Source: Sphaerotilus natans
Lineage (GTDB): Bacteria > Pseudomonadota > Gammaproteobacteria > Burkholderiales > Burkholderiaceae_C
NCBI RefSeq assembly: GCF_900156335.1
Contig: NZ_FTMZ01000010.1
Location: 1 to 64,000 of the forward strand
Direction of reading: 5' to 3'
Length of the DNA stretch: 64,000 bases
The first letter of the stretch is position 1; each line of letters opens with the position of its first letter. A program made the position numbers and the translations under genes. Under the pieces are notes generated by a model that was given only the letters and a program-made list of their open reading frames with translations, had not been told where the DNA came from and did no database searches. Below, one piece after another: positions 56,434-64,000 of this stretch.

Positions 56434-58476
56434 ATGTCAAGAATCCTGCGTTCCGGATGCGCCGTGCTGGCCAGTGCCGCCCTGCTGGGCCTGAGCGGCT
56501 GCGGCGGCGGTGGCGGCGGCGAAGAATCCGGCAGCACGCCGCCCGTGACGGCCAGCCCGGCCGCGGTCACGCTGTCGGGCACCGTGGCCACCGGCGCCGC
56601 CTTCGAGGGCGCGACGCTGGTCGTCACCGACCGCAGCGGCGCGGAAGTCGGCCGCATCGACGCGGTCGGCGCCGACGGCAGCTACACGCTGACGCTGGCG
56701 GCCGGCGCGCAGGCGCCCTTCGTCATCACCGCGACGCGCGACGAGCTGCGCCTGGTCAGCGTGCACGACAGCGCCCGCAGCGCCACCGTCAACGTGACCC
56801 CGGTGACGACGCTGATCGCCGCGCGGCTCAGCCCCTCGGGCGATCCGGACCGGCTGGCCGCCGAAGTCGCCGCCGGCAGCGCCCGCATCGACACGACGAC
56901 GCTGGCGCCGCGCATCGAGGAGGTCCGCACGCTGCTGATGCCGCTGCTGCAGGCCACCGGCACGGCCGGAGACGACCTGCTGCGCGGCACGCTGCAGACC
57001 GACGGCCGCGGCCATGACCGCCTGCTCGACAGCCTGAAGATCACCATCACGCCCGACAGCAGCGGCAGCAGCAACATTCAGGTCACCGTGCGGCAGCAGA
57101 CCGCCGAGGACAGCGAGCCCGCCAGCATCAGCTTCAACAGCGCCAGCAGCGCCACGCCGCCGGCGCTGCCGACGGTCGCGGCCGCCGATCTGGTGCCCGA
57201 CGGCAGCTCCGCGCTGATCGCCGACCTGCTGGCGCGCGCCACCGCCTGCTACGCGCTGCCGCTGGAGAGCCGGGTCAGCCGCACGGACGCCGCGGCCGGC
57301 CCGGCCGACGTGCAGGCCGCCGCCTGCCGGGACCTCTTCGTCGATGCCGATCCGGCCGGCTATCTGCACAACGGCGCACGCGTGGGCCCGTCGGGCGCCT
57401 TCGGCGGCCTGTTCCGCGCCGGTGCGACCGGCCTGGTCTTCAGCCGTGGCAGCTACGAGTTCAGCCGCGTCAACGGCGACCTGATCGTCGGCTACACCAC
57501 CACCGCGACCAGCGGCAGCACCGACACCGGCGCGCTGGTCGTGCGCCGCGTCAACGAAACCGGCTCCGGCCGGCCGGTGCTGCGCGTGATCGGCAACCAG
57601 TACGCGCATGACGGCGGCGTGGCCGCCTTCCACCAGCACCGGCGCTTCCTGTCGCTGGCGCAGTCGGGCTGGGACTACCACAGCGTCGGCTACACGCTCA
57701 GCGTGGCCAACCGCACCGACAGCGGCGGCAACCCCGTCTACGACCGGGTCGTCGTCACCTCGCCGCGCGGTCACCAGCTCACGCTGCGCCCGACCAGCGG
57801 CAGCAGCTATCTGGTGCTGGTCAAGTCCGGCGGCACGCTGACCGGCACGAACTTCGTGCGCCTGCGCAGCCGCTACGCGGCAGCCGACGCCGGCGGCCAC
57901 CCGTCCGAGCGCGACACCTCGCTGTTCTTCGCCCCGACCGACATGGAGGATGGCGAGCTGTCGGGCCTGTCGGCGCATTCGGTCTGGAAGTTCGAGTACT
58001 ACCTGGCCTCGGCGCCGGGCACGATCGCGGCGACCCAGCACTACAAGACCCGCGCGCGGCCGCTGTCGATCGCCGAGCTGCGCCAGCGCGGCCTGGCCAC
58101 GCTGACCGAGGCCGGACAGAGCGCCCTCGCCGCCGCCACCCTGCCGAGCAACGGCCGGCTGCCCCTGCCCGACAGCGGCGGCGTCACGCTGGACTGGCAG
58201 GTTCCCGACGGCGCGCTGGCACCGACCAACCTGAAGCTCTTTGGCCGTGCCAGCGCCTCGGGCGGCAGCTTCAACGACCAGCAGAACGTGGCCTCGACCG
58301 CCCGCAGCGGCACGATCGGCTGCTCGGCGCAGACCGCCAGCGACGCGCACTGCACCGTCGGCGGCGACTTCGTGCCGGCCGCCACCGCCGACGGCCTGCA
58401 CCTGTGGGCGCGCGACGGCGACGGCCGCGAGTTCGCGTCCTTCTACGCGATGTACAGGCTGGCCACGCCGCAGTGA
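56434..58476 (+). CDS. Large surface or periplasmic lipoprotein
   Basis: 680 residues from the ATG at 56434 (GAGGAG upstream). The signal peptide ends in the lipobox GLSGC, followed by a glycine run, so it is lipid-anchored. Residues 35-120 look like a carboxypeptidase-regulatory or Ig-like fold (VTLSGTVATGAAFEGATLVV, GADGSYTLTLAAGAQAPFVI). The rest is beta-rich with no motif that I recognise, and four later cysteines could form disulfides. It is probably outer-membrane bound. It is divergent from the DUF2760-Hsp70 operon and converges on yigZ, 16 bases apart. Confidence 0.75.
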   Translation: MSRILRSGCAVLASAALLGLSGCGGGGGGEESGSTPPVTASPAAVTLSGTVATGAAFEGATLVVTDRSGAEVGRIDAVGADGSYTLTLAAGAQAPFVITATRDELRLVSVHDSARSATVNVTPVTTLIAARLSPSGDPDRLAAEVAAGSARIDTTTLAPRIEEVRTLLMPLLQATGTAGDDLLRGTLQTDGRGHDRLLDSLKITITPDSSGSSNIQVTVRQQTAEDSEPASISFNSASSATPPALPTVAAADLVPDGSSALIADLLARATACYALPLESRVSRTDAAAGPADVQAAACRDLFVDADPAGYLHNGARVGPSGAFGGLFRAGATGLVFSRGSYEFSRVNGDLIVGYTTTATSGSTDTGALVVRRVNETGSGRPVLRVIGNQYAHDGGVAAFHQHRRFLSLAQSGWDYHSVGYTLSVANRTDSGGNPVYDRVVVTSPRGHQLTLRPTSGSSYLVLVKSGGTLTGTNFVRLRSRYAAADAGGHPSERDTSLFFAPTDMEDGELSGLSAHSVWKFEYYLASAPGTIAATQHYKTRARPLSIAELRQRGLATLTEAGQSALAAATLPSNGRLPLPDSGGVTLDWQVPDGALAPTNLKLFGRASASGGSFNDQQNVASTARSGTIGCSAQTASDAHCTVGGDFVPAATADGLHLWARDGDGREFASFYAMYRLATPQ

Positions 58477-58492
58477 GCGGCCGCGGATGGGC

Positions 58493-59083
58493 TCAGGCCG
58501 GAGCGAGCCAGCCCACCCGCCCCTGCCCGGCTTCGTCGAGCCGGGCCTTCAGCCCTGGGGCCTGGGTCTCGGGCAGCTGGAAGTTTAGCTCGACCTGCGC
58601 GCCGTGGCGGACCTCGCCCAGCAGGGCGCCGGCGGCCTCGAGCTCGCGGCGCATGCGGCCCTCCAGCGCATAAGGCACGGTGCAGCGCAGCGCGGTCATG
58701 CGCTGCAGCAGCACCTTCTCGGCGCCCAGCAGCGCCTGCGCGACCGCATCGGTGTAGGCGCGCACCAGGCCGCCGGCGCCCAGCTTCACGCCGCCGAAGT
58801 AGCGCACCACCGTGGCCAGCACGCCCTCCAGGTCCTGATGGCGCAGCACGTCGAGCATCGGCCGACCGGCGGTGCCGCCGGGCTCGCCGTCGTCGTTGGC
58901 CGCCGACTGCCCGCCCGCCAGCAGCGCCCAGCAGACATGGGCTGCGCCCGGGTGCTCGGCCTTCAGCCGTGCCACCACCTCCAGGGCGCCGGCGCGGTCG
59001 GCCATCGGCTGCACGCAGCCGATGAAGCGGCTTTTCTTGATCAGCAGGTCGCTGTGGACGGGGGCGGCGAGGGTCTGGGGCAT
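58493..59083 (-). CDS. yigZ: YigZ/IMPACT family protein
   Basis: 196 residues, close to E. coli YigZ. The N-terminal UPF0029 fold has IKKSRFIGCVQPMADRAGA, HVCWALLAGGQSAANDDGEP followed by GGTAGRPMLDVL, and VVRYFGGVKLGAGGLVRAY. The C-terminal DUF1949 ferredoxin-like fold has CTVPYALEGRMRRELEAAG. Related eukaryotic IMPACT proteins affect translation control; the bacterial role is not settled. It follows the decarboxylase gene on the same strand but starts about 35 bases beyond its stop. Confidence 0.92.
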   Translation of the reverse strand: MPQTLAAPVHSDLLIKKSRFIGCVQPMADRAGALEVVARLKAEHPGAAHVCWALLAGGQSAANDDGEPGGTAGRPMLDVLRHQDLEGVLATVVRYFGGVKLGAGGLVRAYTDAVAQALLGAEKVLLQRMTALRCTVPYALEGRMRRELEAAGALLGEVRHGAQVELNFQLPETQAPGLKARLDEAGQGRVGWLAPA

Positions 59084-59117
59084 GGGGGGGCGATCTTATT
59101 TCAGCGCACGCCTCCCC

Positions 59118-61076
59118 TCACGCCAGCGGCCGCAGCCGCGCCCGCTCCGCCTCGCGCAGCACCCGCAGGTGCGGCTCGCCGTCGCGCATCGCCAGGCCGT
59201 GCAGCTCGATGGAGCGCTGCGACTGCAGCAGCCGCACCAGATAGCCCAGGATGGCCGCGTCGATCACCTGCCCCGGCACCAGCACCGGGATGCCCGGCGG
59301 ATAGGGCACGATCTGGTCGCAGCAGACCCGATCGAGCAGCGCCGGGTTGGGCAGGCCGCGCTCGTCGAGCAGGGCCAGGCGCTCGCCGGCCTCGTAGAAG
59401 GCGTCGCGCGGCAGGCAGGCCAGCCGGGTGAAGTGCGGGATGCGCGGCAGCCGCGCCACCGGGCGGGGCTCGCGGCGCTCCTTCTGGGCCTGGCGCGCCA
59501 GCCGCAGCATCGCGTCGAACAGCCGCGAGACCTTGCTGCGGGTCGTGCCGATGGTCAGCAGCAGCGTCAGCGTGCTGTGGGTGTTCTTCTCGATCTGGAT
59601 GTTGAAGCGCTCGATCAGCTCGTCGCGCAGCTCGTCGGCGCCCCAGCCCGAGGCCGAGATGTCGATCGTCAGCTTGGTCGGGTCGAGTCGGATGCCGTCG
59701 CTCCGCACCTCGTCGGCCAGCAGTTCGTCCAGGCCCAGCACCCGGAACACGCCGGTGGCATTGATCTTCTCGCGCAGCTCGGCGGCGAAGCCCAGCGAGC
59801 GCTCGAGCAGGCCGTAGCCCTCCATCACCGCCTGCCGGCGCGCCACATCCAGGCTGGCGATCAGGCCGTACTGCGGGCTGGTCGAGGCGTGCATGTTGAA
59901 GTTCTCCCGGAACAGGTGCTCGTCGAAGCCGGGGTCGTTCACATGGATCATGCTGGCCTGCGAGAAGGCCGAGAGCACCTTGTGCGTGCTCTGGGTGACA
60001 TAGTCGGCGCCGGCCTCCAGCGCGGTCGGGCGCAGCGCGGGATGGAAGCGCGCGTGCCCGTACCAGGCCTCGTCGACGATCACCTTGATGCCGGCGGCGT
60101 GGGCGGCCGCGATGATCGGCGCCAGGTCGTAGCGCAGGCCGTCGTAGGTGCAGCTCGTCAGGATCAGCACCCGGGCCTCCGGATGGTCCTGGATCGCCTG
60201 CAGCACCCGCGCGCGCGGCACCGGCCCGAACAGGCCGTGGCGCTCGTTGACCGAGGAGTCCAGGTACACCGGCCGCGCGCCCGACAGGATCACGCCGTGG
60301 TGCACCGACTTGTGGCAGTTGCGGTCGAGCAGCAGCGTGTCGCCCGGCGCCAGCAGCGTCTGGAAGATGACCTTGTTCGAGGTCGAGGTGCCGTTGGTGG
60401 CGAAATAGGTGCGCCGCGCGCCGAAGGCCTGCGCGGCCAGGCGCTGCGCCTGCGCGATCACGCCGGTCGGATGCAGCAGCGAATCGAGCTGCGGCACCGA
60501 CACCGAGAGATCGGCGCGCAGCATCTGCTCGCCGACGAAGTCGTGGAAGTCGCCCACCCACGGGCTGGCGCGGTAGGCGTCGCCGCCGGCGTGGCCCGGC
60601 GTGTGCCAGGAATCCTTGGCCTGCGCGACATAGGCGCGCAGCGCGTCATAGAAGGGCGTGGCCGCGGTCTCGGCCACCTCGGCGGCGAGGATGCGCACCC
60701 AGCCGGCCGGGTCGGCGTCGCCACGGAAGAAGTAGCCGTCGATGCGCTCGCTGGCCAGCGCCTCGACCAGGCCGCGGGTGTCGTCGTCGTCGAGCAGCAG
60801 GTAGATCGACAGCTCCGGGCGGCACTGCGCCAAGGCCTGCGCCAGCGCGACCGCCTCGTCGCCGGAGGCGATGTCGATCAGCACCAGCTGCACCGCCGCG
60901 TCGGCACGCACCGCCGCCAGCGCCTGCCCGGGCGAGGCGCCCTGCACCGCCAGCGCCGGGCGCGGCGCGGCGCGGCGCGCCTCGGCCGCCAGCGCCGCGA
61001 CCAGCGCGGTGCGGCCGGCCTCGTCATGGCCGACGACAAGAAGATGGACGACGGGATCGGGGCTTGAAAGGCTCAT
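59118..61076 (-). CDS. Orn/Lys/Arg decarboxylase class I
   Basis: 652 residues, shorter than the 710-760 of E. coli AdiA, CadA and SpeF. Residues 1-120 form the receiver-like wing domain (HLLVVGHDEAGRTALVAAL, IYLLLDDDDTRGLVEAL). The PLP core has DSWHTPGHAGGDAYRASP, GTSTSNKVIFQTLLAPGDTL, VIVDEAWYGHARFHPALRP and the PLP lysine in TQSTHKVLSAFSQASMIHV. The C-terminal domain ends with CCDQIVPYPPGIPVLVPGQ. It makes a polyamine or diamine from a basic amino acid. Which of ornithine, lysine or arginine is used cannot be told with confidence. Confidence 0.87.
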   Translation of the reverse strand: MSLSSPDPVVHLLVVGHDEAGRTALVAALAAEARRAAPRPALAVQGASPGQALAAVRADAAVQLVLIDIASGDEAVALAQALAQCRPELSIYLLLDDDDTRGLVEALASERIDGYFFRGDADPAGWVRILAAEVAETAATPFYDALRAYVAQAKDSWHTPGHAGGDAYRASPWVGDFHDFVGEQMLRADLSVSVPQLDSLLHPTGVIAQAQRLAAQAFGARRTYFATNGTSTSNKVIFQTLLAPGDTLLLDRNCHKSVHHGVILSGARPVYLDSSVNERHGLFGPVPRARVLQAIQDHPEARVLILTSCTYDGLRYDLAPIIAAAHAAGIKVIVDEAWYGHARFHPALRPTALEAGADYVTQSTHKVLSAFSQASMIHVNDPGFDEHLFRENFNMHASTSPQYGLIASLDVARRQAVMEGYGLLERSLGFAAELREKINATGVFRVLGLDELLADEVRSDGIRLDPTKLTIDISASGWGADELRDELIERFNIQIEKNTHSTLTLLLTIGTTRSKVSRLFDAMLRLARQAQKERREPRPVARLPRIPHFTRLACLPRDAFYEAGERLALLDERGLPNPALLDRVCCDQIVPYPPGIPVLVPGQVIDAAILGYLVRLLQSQRSIELHGLAMRDGEPHLRVLREAERARLRPLA

Positions 61077-61291
61077 CGCAGGCTCATGGCAAAAGGTTGC
61101 AGGTGTGCGAGCGCGTGACGGGATGCATCATTCCTGAAACCGCCATGGTCTCGGCGCAACCATCCCCCACGAATCGGTGGTCAAGAGTCGCTGCGTTCAG
61201 GATAGCCTGCGCGCAAACGCCTGAACTGCAAGAGCTTCCCAGGCATTCCGAACCCGCCTTCAGCCCCAAGCCAAGACAAGGTCAGAACAAC

Positions 61292-61942
61292 ATGCTGGCT
61301 CATGCCCGACACGATACCGCCCCCTCCCCGGCGCTGAGCGCCGTCCCGAAGGCTGCGCCCGAGCGCGCACGTTCGGTCCCGGCGGCCGACGTGGCAAGCA
61401 TCGGCCTGAGCCGCCCGGCCGACTGGGTGGAAATGCTGGAGCTGGTCGACCGCTGCTTTCCCTACGCGACCGAAGAGATGATGGGCTGGTGGCTGTGCTA
61501 CCAGCGTCCGCTGATGCATGTGGCCCGGCTGGACGGTCGCGTCGCCGGCTTCGTGCATGTGCAGGCCCGGCCCGAGAGCGACACGCTGTGGATCAACATC
61601 CTGGCGGTGACCGAGGAGTTCCGCCACCGTGGCATCGCCCGCCAGCTGCTGGCGCACTGCGAGCGTCTGGCCGCCGAATGGGGCCTGGGCCGGCTGGGGC
61701 TGCAGTGCCACGAGGACAATGCCTCGGCGCTGCGCCTGTACGCGCTGCAGGGCCATGCGCAGGTCGGCGAGGACTTTCATGCCGATGCCGGCGGCCGCTA
61801 TATCGTGCATGACAAGGCGCTGCCGGCCAGCGCCATCGCCGCGGCGGTGCGCACGCCGGCGGCGGATCCACGCTGGCGCTGCATCGCGCACCGCCTGATC
61901 TATCGCGCCTGGACCCGCCGGCGCGCGCGCACCACGCGCTGA
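61292..61942 (+). CDS. GNAT family N-acetyltransferase
   Basis: 216 residues from the ATG at 61292 (AAGG upstream). The acetyl-CoA motif is NILAVTEEFRHRGIARQLLA, and the C-terminal GNAT part is LQCHEDNASALRLYALQGHA. An Ala/Pro-rich stretch of about 45 residues comes before the domain, and a basic tail (YRAWTRRRARTTR) ends it. The arrangement resembles RimI-type protein acetylases, but the substrate is unknown. It is divergent from the decarboxylase with a 215-base gap in which nothing else is seen. Confidence 0.85.
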   Translation: MLAHARHDTAPSPALSAVPKAAPERARSVPAADVASIGLSRPADWVEMLELVDRCFPYATEEMMGWWLCYQRPLMHVARLDGRVAGFVHVQARPESDTLWINILAVTEEFRHRGIARQLLAHCERLAAEWGLGRLGLQCHEDNASALRLYALQGHAQVGEDFHADAGGRYIVHDKALPASAIAAAVRTPAADPRWRCIAHRLIYRAWTRRRARTTR

Positions 61943-62031
61943 CTGGCCGCTGAACGCCCGAACTGCAAGTCCGCCGCGGCTTGTGTCATCCTCACGCCCG
62001 CGGCGATCGGGGCCGCACATCGAGGCAAGGG

Positions 62032-64000
62032 ATGACGAGCAGGCGGGGATCGGAGACAGGGCGACGGCAGCGGGTCGCCGACGTGGTGGCGGCGCAGATC
62101 GAGCCGCTGACCCGGTTCAGGGCCCAGGACCTGCGCGAGCTCGGGCCGGAGCAGGATTCCTGGGCCGACATCACCGTCACCACCCGTCAGCGGGTCGAGC
62201 TGGACTGGATCGTCACCGCCCATCCCGGCGCGCTGCCTGAGGGCATCGCTGCCTGCGCCGACGCCCAGGCGCTCGAGACCGAACTGCAGGCCCGGCTGGC
62301 CGAAGCCGAGCGCACCGCGCCGGCCCTGATACAGCACTGGGCCCATGAGGACAGCGGCCGCTACCGTCGGCTGCTGCCGGGCGGGCTGTTCAGCTCCGGG
62401 CTGGAGGCGCCATTGGGCCTGGACGAGACCTGCCCGGCCTGTCAGGGCCGCGCCCGGCTCGACTGCCCCGACTGCAGCGGGGGCCAGCAGCCCTGTGCCG
62501 GCTGCCACGGCAGCGGCCGGATCGGCTGCGCCGACTGCCGCGGCCTGGGCCGCATCGCCTGCGGCGCCTGCCATGGCAGCGGCCGCACCGCGTCGGCGTC
62601 GGCACCGGCCGGCGGCACGACCGACTGCCAGGCCTGCGGCGCCAGCGGCTGGATCGACTGCCGCACCTGCGCCCGCCAGGGCGAGCTGCCCTGCCCCGAC
62701 TGCGGCAGCCGAGGCAGCAGGGACTGCGCACGCTGCCAGGCCCGCGGCGAGATCGACTGCGCCGACTGCCAGGCCAGCGGTCGACGCCACCGCATCGGCC
62801 GGCTGCGCGAGCAGATCCTCGTCGAGGACCAGATCGACATTCATCATCCGGACGCGACGGTGGCAGCGCTGTGCGCCCGCCACCTGGCCGACCCGGCGGC
62901 GCTGGGCGCGCTGGCGACGCTCGAGGCGGTGCGCTGGACCACCGCGCCCTTCGCGGTCCAGGCCACCCACCGGCTGCGCCTGCCGGTGCGCCAGGTCACG
63001 CTGCAGATCGGCGCCCAGCCACAGACCTTCACCGCGCTCGGCCCCGAGCTGCGGGTGCCGGAGCTGCACCACGCGGCCTCGCGGCTGCTCGCGCTCGACC
63101 TGCAGACGCTCGAGCGCAATGCGCTGGGCAGCGGCCGGCATGTGTCCGAGGCGCTGCAGCGCTTCCTGGCCTCGCCGCTGAACGCCCGCATCGCGGTCAT
63201 CGGCCAGGCCGCCGCCGCTGGCGACGACCGGGTCGCGCCGGACTATCCGGCCCAGGCCCGCGAGCGCATGCAGCAGGCGGTGGAACGCCTGTGGCAGCAG
63301 CGGCTGTGGCGCCCAGGCGTGGCGCTGCTGGCCGGCGCGTCACTGCTCTCGGGCGGCTTCACGCTGCTCACCGCGCCGCAGCCGGACTGGATGCTGAGCG
63401 CGCTGGGCGGCGGCGTGGCGGCGGCGGCCGGCGCGCTGATGCTCGACTGGCGGCTGCGGCACCAGCTCGCCGCCGAATTCGGCGGCGAGGCCGGCGCGGC
63501 GCTGGTGCGCCTGCTGCGGCGTGCGCCGGTCTGGCGCCGCGGCCTGGGCCTGGGCATCGGCCTGGCGCTGCTGGCCTGTGCACTGCTCGCCTGGTCGGCC
63601 ACCCGGCTGCCGCCGGCCAGCACCCGCATCGCGGCGCAGCAGGTCGAGCAGCAGGCGCAGGCACAGCTCGCGCACTGGGCCCAGACCGGCCGCGACTACC
63701 GGCTGCGCACCTACCCCGCCGTCGACTGGCTGCGGGCCCGCACGGAAGCGGGCGACCTGCAGGCGCAGCAGGTGCTGGCCTGGGCGCTGCTGCTGGGCGT
63801 GGAAGACCGGCCGGTCGATGCCGCCGCAGCCCGACGCCTGCTCAAGGCCCTGGTGACGGAGGCGGCCCCCGCCGACCCGGCGGTGCGCATCGGCCTGGCC
63901 CGGGCGACGCTGCTGCTCGAGCCGCGCTCGGTCGCGGCGCTGCAGGCGGCCGCCGACGACCTGGCCTTGATCCAGGAAAGCCAGGTGCCCGAGGCCACCT
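62032..64000 (+). CDS. Membrane protein with ten CxxC motifs (DnaJ-like zinc region), partial
   Basis: The frame is open from the ATG at 62032 (AAGGG just upstream) to the right edge, 656 codons seen. Residues 1-130 are soluble and unlike known folds. Residues 134-246 hold ten CxxC motifs (CPAC, CPDC, CAGC, CADC, CGAC, CQAC, CRTC, CPDC, CARC, CADC), most followed by a glycine-rich turn like the CxxCxGxG repeats of DnaJ, which has only four. A soluble part then precedes three membrane helices (about residues 425-530), followed by a helical Sel1/TPR-like region (AGDLQAQQVLAWALLLGVED). There is no J domain. It is probably a zinc-binding scaffold or redox protein of the inner membrane. Confidence 0.8.
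   Translation, partial: MTSRRGSETGRRQRVADVVAAQIEPLTRFRAQDLRELGPEQDSWADITVTTRQRVELDWIVTAHPGALPEGIAACADAQALETELQARLAEAERTAPALIQHWAHEDSGRYRRLLPGGLFSSGLEAPLGLDETCPACQGRARLDCPDCSGGQQPCAGCHGSGRIGCADCRGLGRIACGACHGSGRTASASAPAGGTTDCQACGASGWIDCRTCARQGELPCPDCGSRGSRDCARCQARGEIDCADCQASGRRHRIGRLREQILVEDQIDIHHPDATVAALCARHLADPAALGALATLEAVRWTTAPFAVQATHRLRLPVRQVTLQIGAQPQTFTALGPELRVPELHHAASRLLALDLQTLERNALGSGRHVSEALQRFLASPLNARIAVIGQAAAAGDDRVAPDYPAQARERMQQAVERLWQQRLWRPGVALLAGASLLSGGFTLLTAPQPDWMLSALGGGVAAAAGALMLDWRLRHQLAAEFGGEAGAALVRLLRRAPVWRRGLGLGIGLALLACALLAWSATRLPPASTRIAAQQVEQQAQAQLAHWAQTGRDYRLRTYPAVDWLRARTEAGDLQAQQVLAWALLLGVEDRPVDAAAARRLLKALVTEAAPADPAVRIGLARATLLLEPRSVAALQAAADDLALIQESQVPEAT

Overview
The window is a high-GC stretch of chromosome from a betaproteobacterium, most likely of the order Burkholderiales (Sphaerotilus/Leptothrix/Ideonella/Rubrivivax type). 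This placing is an inference. It rests on strongly GC-biased third codon positions, a DsbB/DsbA-type redox pair, a type 2 extracellular PHB depolymerase, an AlaA-Hom gene pair, NirBD, and the many c-di-GMP enzymes. No rRNA, tRNA, CRISPR array, insertion sequence or prophage was seen.

Region 1-5 kb (minus strand) holds alaA and hom. Where many Burkholderiales have thrC, a two-gene accessory module follows hom: an AAA-type ATPase and a TPR protein whose N-terminal domain looks like a P-loop fold that has lost its nucleotide-binding motif. The TPR gene runs off the left edge. Region 5-10 kb (plus) holds an Mth938-like protein, a Bcp peroxiredoxin, a PIN-PhoH protein with a possible short terminated leader RNA in front of it, and a TPR-GGDEF diguanylate cyclase. 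Region 10-20 kb has argG, an antiporter, a tannase-like lipoprotein, a DsbA/DsbB-type operon, a small CzcI-like exported protein, and nirBD behind what reads as an NtrC-site plus sigma-54 promoter.

At 19.7-20.7 kb an AT-rich orphan gene of unknown function stands out from its surroundings and was probably acquired. From 20.9 to 34 kb come a succinate-semialdehyde dehydrogenase, a large hybrid histidine kinase with a complete blue-light LOV domain, its translationally coupled REC-PAS-GGDEF-EAL partner, a degenerate GGDEF protein, a split YeeE/YedE sulfur transporter, a class V aminotransferase, a DUF2322 protein and a PAS-GGDEF-EAL protein. From 34 to 44 kb are a lone ABC ATPase, a SUV3-like helicase, a PHB depolymerase, a 5'-nucleotidase, CreA, a histidine-kinase-like gene frameshifted by a 3 x 10 bp tandem repeat, the tail of a receiver domain, a radical SAM protein and a CheY-like regulator.

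Region 44-64 kb carries a UbiH/UbiM-type monooxygenase, an HDOD protein, a coiled-coil membrane protein, an MHYT-GGDEF-EAL protein, phosphatidylserine decarboxylase, a DUF2760-Hsp70-Hsp70 operon (one Hsp70 with an in-frame dispersed palindromic repeat), a lipoprotein, YigZ, an Orn/Lys/Arg decarboxylase, a GNAT acetyltransferase, and a protein with ten CxxC motifs that runs off the right edge.

The main theme is signalling. Five proteins with GGDEF and/or EAL domains, two of them catalytically intact cyclases, sit with a LOV kinase, an HDOD protein, a CheY-like protein and a damaged kinase/receiver pair. The most original candidates are the ATPase/pseudo-ATPase-TPR module, the LOV kinase linked to c-di-GMP breakdown, the repeat-mediated frameshift, the AT-rich orphan and the ten-CxxC protein.
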